Origin: Fragilaria crotonensis
Taxonomy: Eukaryota > Bacillariophyta > Fragilariophyceae > Fragilariales > Fragilariaceae
Reading direction: 5' to 3'
DNA length: 14,396 nt
NCBI GenBank assembly: GCA_022925895.1
Contig: JAKSYS010000249.1
Coordinates: 64,001 to 78,396, forward strand
Within the stretch, counting starts at the first letter, position 1, and every line of letters starts with the position of its first letter. A program made the translations under genes and the position numbers. The notes below the pieces were generated by a model. It worked only from the letters and a program-made list of their open reading frames with translations, was not told the origin of the DNA and did no database searches. Of this stretch, positions 10,101-14,396 are shown one piece after another.

Positions 10101-10310
10101 TTCATGCCAAGAGTAAAGGAGTTAGTGAGTATTGTTGCAGCATCAAAAAACTGCCGAGAGCGTGGACTAGCGGTCGAGGCTCTGGACAAGCTTATTTCTG
10201 TCGAAAAGGCAAACCTTGCATCCGAGAAACCACCACCCATTGGGGGAGTGGTGTTGTCATGCCCGGTAGGCAAAGTGAAGAAATCAAAAGTTTCTGCTTG
10301 GTGTGGTTGA
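7103..10310 (+). pseudogene. Broken Mutator-like (MULE) transposase
   Basis: One transposase is recognisable across all three frames. Order of parts: a Cys/His-rich N-terminus (about 7213-7962, 'RRNCTQRDTRCTCSAK' then 'GVGDNQH') resembling FAR1/WRKY-GCM1 zinc-binding regions; a linker (7963-8260); the DDE core with 'CIDGTHETN' (near 8420) and 'VMTDGDSQEM' (near 8615) giving two Asp, and 'GHEGTNHAIK' (near 9100) giving the Glu; a SWIM zinc finger 'CDCKYFECNGMVCQH' (near 9470-9515, CxC...CxH); an acidic tract of Asp (near 9980); and a C-terminal tail to the stop at 10308-10310. The frame changes around 7215, 7963, 8110, 8262, 8830, 8990, 9095, 9270-9390, 9660, 9930 and 10010. ATGs at 7103 and 7115 are possible original starts. 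It cannot make a full protein. MULEs move by cut-and-paste with long terminal inverted repeats; none was found with certainty. Confidence 0.85.
8857..8926 (+). other. Retained spliceable intron inside the MULE remnant
   Basis: Seventy bases run from donor GTAAGT to acceptor CTACAG, with a CTAAC branch-like sequence at 8903-8907. Splicing joins GAA GT|A AGT AAG GCC in frame and gives 'EEYEVSKALLITYLK', which reads as one continuous helix. The intron signals survive although the surrounding frame is damaged. Confidence 0.7.
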
Positions 10311-10417
10311 GGCGATGTTGCGTCATAGATGTATGGTACGCATCGTATTTCCGGCGTTACACTTAGGACTTATTTACGGTAGTTGCACAAAATCGGGTAT
10401 TGTTATCAATGATGGCA

Positions 10418-11089
10418 GGATTAGTGTATTTTTTTCTACCAGTAATGTCGACGCTTGTACAACACAGCGACATTAGTGTTTTTTTTTCTACCAGTAATGT
10501 CGACGCTTGTACACGACGGCGACATTCGTGGATTTTCTACCACTAATGTCGACGGCTTGTACAACAAGGCGACATTGGTGGATTTTTCTACCACTAATGT
10601 CGACGCTTGTACAGCACGGCAACATTAGTGGATTTTTTTCTACCACTAATGTCGACGCTTGTACAGCACGGCGACATCGACATTAGTGTGATTTTTTTCT
10701 ACCAGTAATGTCGACGCTTGTACCACACGGCGACATTAGTGGATTTTTTTCTACCAGTAATGTCGACTCTTGCTGTACAGCACGGCGACATGAGTGGATT
10801 TTTTTCTACCAGTAATGTCGACGCTGGTACAACAAGGCGACATTAGTGTGATTTTTTTCTACCACTAATGTCGACGCTTGTACAACACATCGACATTGGT
10901 GGATTTTTTTCTACCACTAATGTCGACGCTTGTACAGCACGGCAACATTAGTGGATTTTTCTACCACTAATGTCGACGCTTGTACAGCACGGCGACATCG
11001 ACATCGACATTAGTGTGATTTTTTTCTACCAGTAATGTCGACGCTGGCACATGTACACGATGGCCACATGAGTGGATTTTATGCTACCA
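10418..11089. repeat. Tandem array of twelve ~52-bp hairpin-forming units
   Basis: Units start with GTCGAC at 10447, 10499, 10548, 10599, 10651, 10710, 10762, 10817, 10870, 10922, 10972 and 11037, with spacings of 49 to 65 bases. A typical unit is GTCGACGCTTGTACAGCACG, then GCGACATTAGTGG, a T-rich loop of about 8-14 bases (T5-T9) and CTACCACTAAT. The two arms CGACATTAGTGG and CCACTAATGTCG are inverted copies, so each repeat can form a 10-12 bp stem with at most about one mismatch. Length changes come from the T run and from 1-3 copies of CGACAT. No protein is encoded. The array begins about 110 bases after the MULE stop codon; the short gap 10311-10417 shows nothing else. Confidence 0.92.
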
Positions 11090-11137
11090 ATTCGATAATT
11101 TGCAGATTATTCAGGTTGCAACAAACAACGTTGTTAT

Positions 11138-11972
11138 TCAGGGCTGTGAGTTGTCATTTCCTCCTACAACTGCAGTTTTTAGATATAAGGATAGACAAAA
11201 AACATCCTTACATTGGTAAGAGTCCGTGCGTGATGACAAGCAGTGGTGATATCTTGGATTGAAAATAAGCATATCTCCCGGTCTCAGCGCGACAGCTATC
11301 CCTTGTTCTGCAAATGTGAAGTAGTTGCAGACTTTTGCATCCAATCTGTACTTATCAACATCTTCTTGAAGTCCAAATTCGGAAGCAATGGTAGTCAACG
11401 AATAAAAGAAATCATCGTCCAAATGTGAATTCAAGTAGTAGTTCTTTCCACAGGCAAGACTTCCCCAGATAGGCTGGGATGCACTTCCCTCCATCTCTGG
11501 CCAATCGACAAGGAGTTGTGCAATTCGAAGACCTCGCATTGCATTTGAGGGTATGTACCCTTTTGCAACTTCTTCACATCTAGCCATTAAGTTGCAAATA
11601 TTTTTCTTGGCGCACACGCTTAACTTCTTTGGCCAAGAGTCTATAATACCGGGTGTACCTCTGTTAGGTTTTAGACCGACAGTGGTGTACCTTCCATCCG
11701 TTTCTGCAATTGTAACTCTTTCATCAGAAGGTGGGTTTTTGTATCACTGACAATATATGTTAACTATTTGTTAAGAAATTGTAATATGTTGCTTGAAGTC
11801 ACGTATATGTTATCACTATTTGTATGTATTTAGTCATTCTATACTGCGACATTTCTCAGAGTCATATACTGTGGCAAAATATATTTATATTAAACCAATG
11901 TGTGTTACCTAGTAGCATCTATGCGTATAACTTACCTAACAGTTGCAAATGTAACAATGTTTCTCTAAACAT
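11138..11972 (-). CDS. Small protein with a 2-oxoglutarate/Fe(II) dioxygenase-like pattern
   Basis: Proposed exons are 11972-11936 and 11703-11138. They join across a 232-base intron with donor GTAAGT (11935-11930) and acceptor TTGCAG to give 200 residues. The second exon is firm; the first, 12-codon exon is tentative. 'SHLDDDF' supplies H106-x-D108. Downstream, 'ALRPGDMLIFNPRYHHCLSSR' supplies a distal His (165 or 166) and R171. This order and the RPGD.L.F...H...R wording fit the double-stranded beta-helix of 2OG/Fe(II) oxygenases, including TET/JBP-like members. The tail 'LYLKTAVVGGNDNS' is one I recall from a large family of unannotated diatom proteins. It lies head-to-head with a transposase remnant, 281 bases from that start. 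The substrate is unknown, and nucleic-acid modification would be only a guess. No frame break is visible. Confidence 0.55.
11704..11935 (-). other. Proposed intron of the dioxygenase-like gene
   Basis: The donor GTAAGT follows TTAG, and the acceptor ACAATTGCAG precedes AAACGG. Removing 232 bases restores codon G|AA and avoids the TGA that otherwise closes the frame just upstream. It is longer than the other introns in this window, so a different first exon remains possible. Confidence 0.4.
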
Positions 11973-12253
11973 TTTTACTTTATACTGAATACATGTGGTA
12001 AGAGTATCGCATGTGGCTCATTAAATTGTTTGTTCTGAACAGACTCTAGATATTCATACGCCATATACATTTAAGCCATGTTTTACGACCATCCATTGTT
12101 TGGTATTGGTTTGCGAAATTTTCAAGCTTTTGGTTTTGGGGAGACAGGCATTTTATGAACCAACCATTTCTTGTCTCCTTCCAAATATACGCTTACGTGG
12201 GAACAAAATTGTGATATTTTGTCTTAACTCCACACACACTCTCATCCAACAAG
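11973..12253. other. AT-rich divergent intergenic region
   Basis: No gene is seen. It separates the proposed start of the dioxygenase-like gene from the ATG of the CACTA/Plavaka transposase remnant and would contain both promoters. If the short first exon of the dioxygenase-like gene is wrong, the gene-free stretch extends from about 11752 to 12253. Confidence 0.5.
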
Positions 12254-14396
12254 ATGGTAACACCTGATCATTGTACGGTTTGCAACAAGAGTTTCAAGAG
12301 ACTTTTGCACCACCTTAATCAGAGTTTGGCATGTAAATCTCATTACATGGCAAGTGACAAAGCAAGCAACAACAGTGCCCTCCATTGTATCAAACATCGC
12401 CACGTGAAAACCGGTAATTTGTTGCAAGGTGGTACTTCGCACTTTCCGTCCAAATTTGAGTTCTCCTTTGTCCGATGGATTGCTTCCAGTATTGGAGAGT
12501 GGGGGAATTGCTGGAAAGGCCGACGATGAGCTGCGTGTTGAAGATGTCAACGAAGTCGATGACTACATTATGTTTGACGACGACGGTATTCCCGAGCAAG
12601 GCGATGCTGACGATCAAGACATTTCAGAAACTGAATCGGAGGAAGGTCCTGATCTCAGCGTTTTGGATTTGTACTTAAAACTGTTCAAGCTGCGAGCAAA
12701 CCCGCTCGGTCTTGCGCGTTTTCTCGGGAGGAAAGAGTCCAAATTGAGTTGTTGCAACTTCTTAGGGATCTGAAGTGTCCTCTCAAAGCATTCACCCTAG
12801 TACTTAAGTGGGCTGCTAAATCAAACGGGAGCGGCCATTCATTCCGTGAGGATTTCAACCAATTGAGAAGGTGATCGCAAATTTATTTGAAAGGTACAAC
12901 ATGAAAGGATTAATCCCGAAAGAGAAGAAATTGTACCTGCCTTATACACAGAGGACCGTCTCGTTGATATTCTTTGACGCCAGTGAAGTATCGCTACTCT
13001 CATGTCCACGCTCAATCAAGATGGGAATTATTTCTTTGACAAAGCAAAGGATCCATTTGTTGCACCAGAAACATCATCCCGTGGGTGACATCCACACAGG
13101 CCGTTGCTACAGAAAGACATACGACGCCCTGATTAAGAAGCCTGATGTCGACATGCTCCTCCCTGTATCATGGCAATGGACAAGACATACATCGACATGG
13201 CAGGCAGACTCCAGATGGAGCCAATAACAATCTCTCATGGTCTTCTGAACCACTCAATACGTCGGCTCCCAATTGCCATGCGAATCCTCGGATACATCAA
13301 TCACAGCACCCCGCCCATCTCCCTTCAGATTCCGAAATAGATGCCGAGTTCAATGCACCCGCTGACGCCAAAGGGGACCGCCCGTGTTGAAGACCCGCTT
13401 CGGTGCCCCAAAGACGTAAGTTGGTCAACGTTAATCCTGAACGAGACACACATGCAGATCCAGTTCATCCTAGAGGAATCCGGTTTTTTGAGATTACAGA
13501 ATCATGGTTTCCGATGGGATCTTAGCTACAATGGAAAGATCCACCCCGTCGTGTTCCACCCGTATGTACCCTTCATCATCGGTGACACAGAGGGGCACGA
13601 CCGTCTTTGTGGTCACTACACCGCCCGATTTTCACAGATACAACAGCTTTGTCGCATCTGCGAATGTCCCACGTACTTGAGTGGTTATTCCAAGTCCAAC
13701 TTTCGCCACCGTGTTCCCAAAAAAATCGATGCTCTTGTGAGTAAGGGCCACACCGTTGAGCTCCAGTTGCTGTCCCAGAACTATCTTAAGAATGGATTCG
13801 CTGAGGTTAGGTTTGGTCTCCACAATCAGCGCGGAATATTTGGAGCCTGCCCAGGCGAAATGCTCCATTTGATTTCCTCGGTTGGTTTAAATATTGCCTG
13901 CAGGCCTTCTCAGCCCAAGCTGGTCCCAATTCAAACGCATTGAAACAATACGATGTGCTGTGCGCTAAGTTGGGCAGATCATTGTCCAGACAGAGCGATC
14001 GCGACATCCCCGAACGAACTTCCCAAGGGGTTTCATCAGGATCCAATCTGATGGGGCACGAGATGACAGGGTGTCTTTTAGTCACATTATTTGCACTGCA
14101 CACCACCTACTTCGAGGCATCTTCGAGGTTGGGAAAAAGGTAGCTGTAGTAGGGGATGACCAGAGGTTTCGTTATGAAAACCACATTCAAGATTGGATAG
14201 GAGTTGTTACATCTCTCTGGTGTGGCACCAATGGATGAAACAACCGATGATGTCAAGAAGATGGTCAAGCGTTCGCACACCTGCTTGCAGTGGCTGATGC
14301 GTGTTGTCGCCGAAGTGGCGCCCGTCCAGGAGCAATGGGAAACAATACGATCAAGGCGCACTTGGTACTGCATCTGTGCGAAGACATCCTGACCAC
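12254..14396 (+). pseudogene. Broken CACTA/Plavaka-type DDE transposase, running off the right edge
   Basis: Starts at ATG 12254 with a Cys/His finger ('CTVCNKSF...HHL...CKSHY', 12254-12350). An acidic linker follows (about 12510-12660), then a helical part (12660-12990). 'MDKTYIDMAGR' (near 13175) matches the first catalytic Asp block of this superfamily ('YIDKT'-like), followed by 'MRILGYI'. 'PFIIGDTEGHDRLCGHY' plus 'LCRICECP' (13575-13670) matches the second Asp block and its Cys motif. 'GNNTIKAHLVLHLCEDIL' at the right edge is a late conserved block. Frames change near 12430, 12722, 12870, 12990, 13086, 13164, 13880, 14150 and 14330, and a TAG at 13338-13340 interrupts one frame. It is a dead copy. 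Family placement rests on recalled diatom and fungal patterns; CACTA is more certain than the Plavaka subgroup. Confidence 0.78.

Noticed and set aside
10418-11089. CRISPR array
   Set aside because: Neighbouring units are near-identical throughout, with no unique spacers. The context is eukaryotic and there are no cas genes.

Overview
The window looks like nuclear DNA of a pennate diatom, most likely Phaeodactylum or a close relative. The basis is compact genes with short GT-AG introns carrying GTAAGT donors, CACCATGG-type start contexts, intergenic DNA full of short GTAC/AGTACT palindromes, and transposase types that I recognise from diatom genomes. The species call is an inference from style and recalled protein patterns, not from a database search.

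Left part (1-6589) is ordinary gene space with three protein-coding genes. A large minus-strand gene (1-3333, running off the left edge) encodes a membrane-anchored protein with a DxDD(T) phosphatidate phosphatase domain of the APP1/DUF2183 type and a long C-terminal part with repeated 'TPYG.G.V' modules. It has two clear introns, and one single-base frame break just after the catalytic motif. The 1.3 kb upstream of it is rich in palindromes and in GGGTTTGGGTGGG-type sequence. Then come a plus-strand Rossmann-fold (NAD(P)-binding) protein with a signal peptide (4613-5608) and a convergent minus-strand histidine-phosphatase-superfamily membrane protein (5696-6589).

Right part (about 7100-14396) is a mobile-element graveyard. 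A Mutator-like (MULE) transposase (about 7103-10310, plus) is broken by many frame changes but still shows its zinc-binding N-terminus, DDE core, SWIM zinc finger and one still-spliceable intron. Directly downstream is a 0.67 kb array of twelve roughly 52-bp units, each able to fold as a hairpin (10418-11089). Next, a small minus-strand gene (11138-11972) encodes a protein with an HxD...H...R pattern like that of 2-oxoglutarate/Fe(II) dioxygenases. It lies head-to-head with a second broken transposase of the CACTA/Plavaka type (12254 to the right edge, plus).

The left genes act independently of one another (lipid phosphatase-like, redox/dehydrogenase-like, phosphatase-like). On the right, the points of interest are the hairpin array beside the MULE and the dioxygenase-like gene that shares a roughly 280-bp divergent promoter region with the CACTA/Plavaka transposase remnant.
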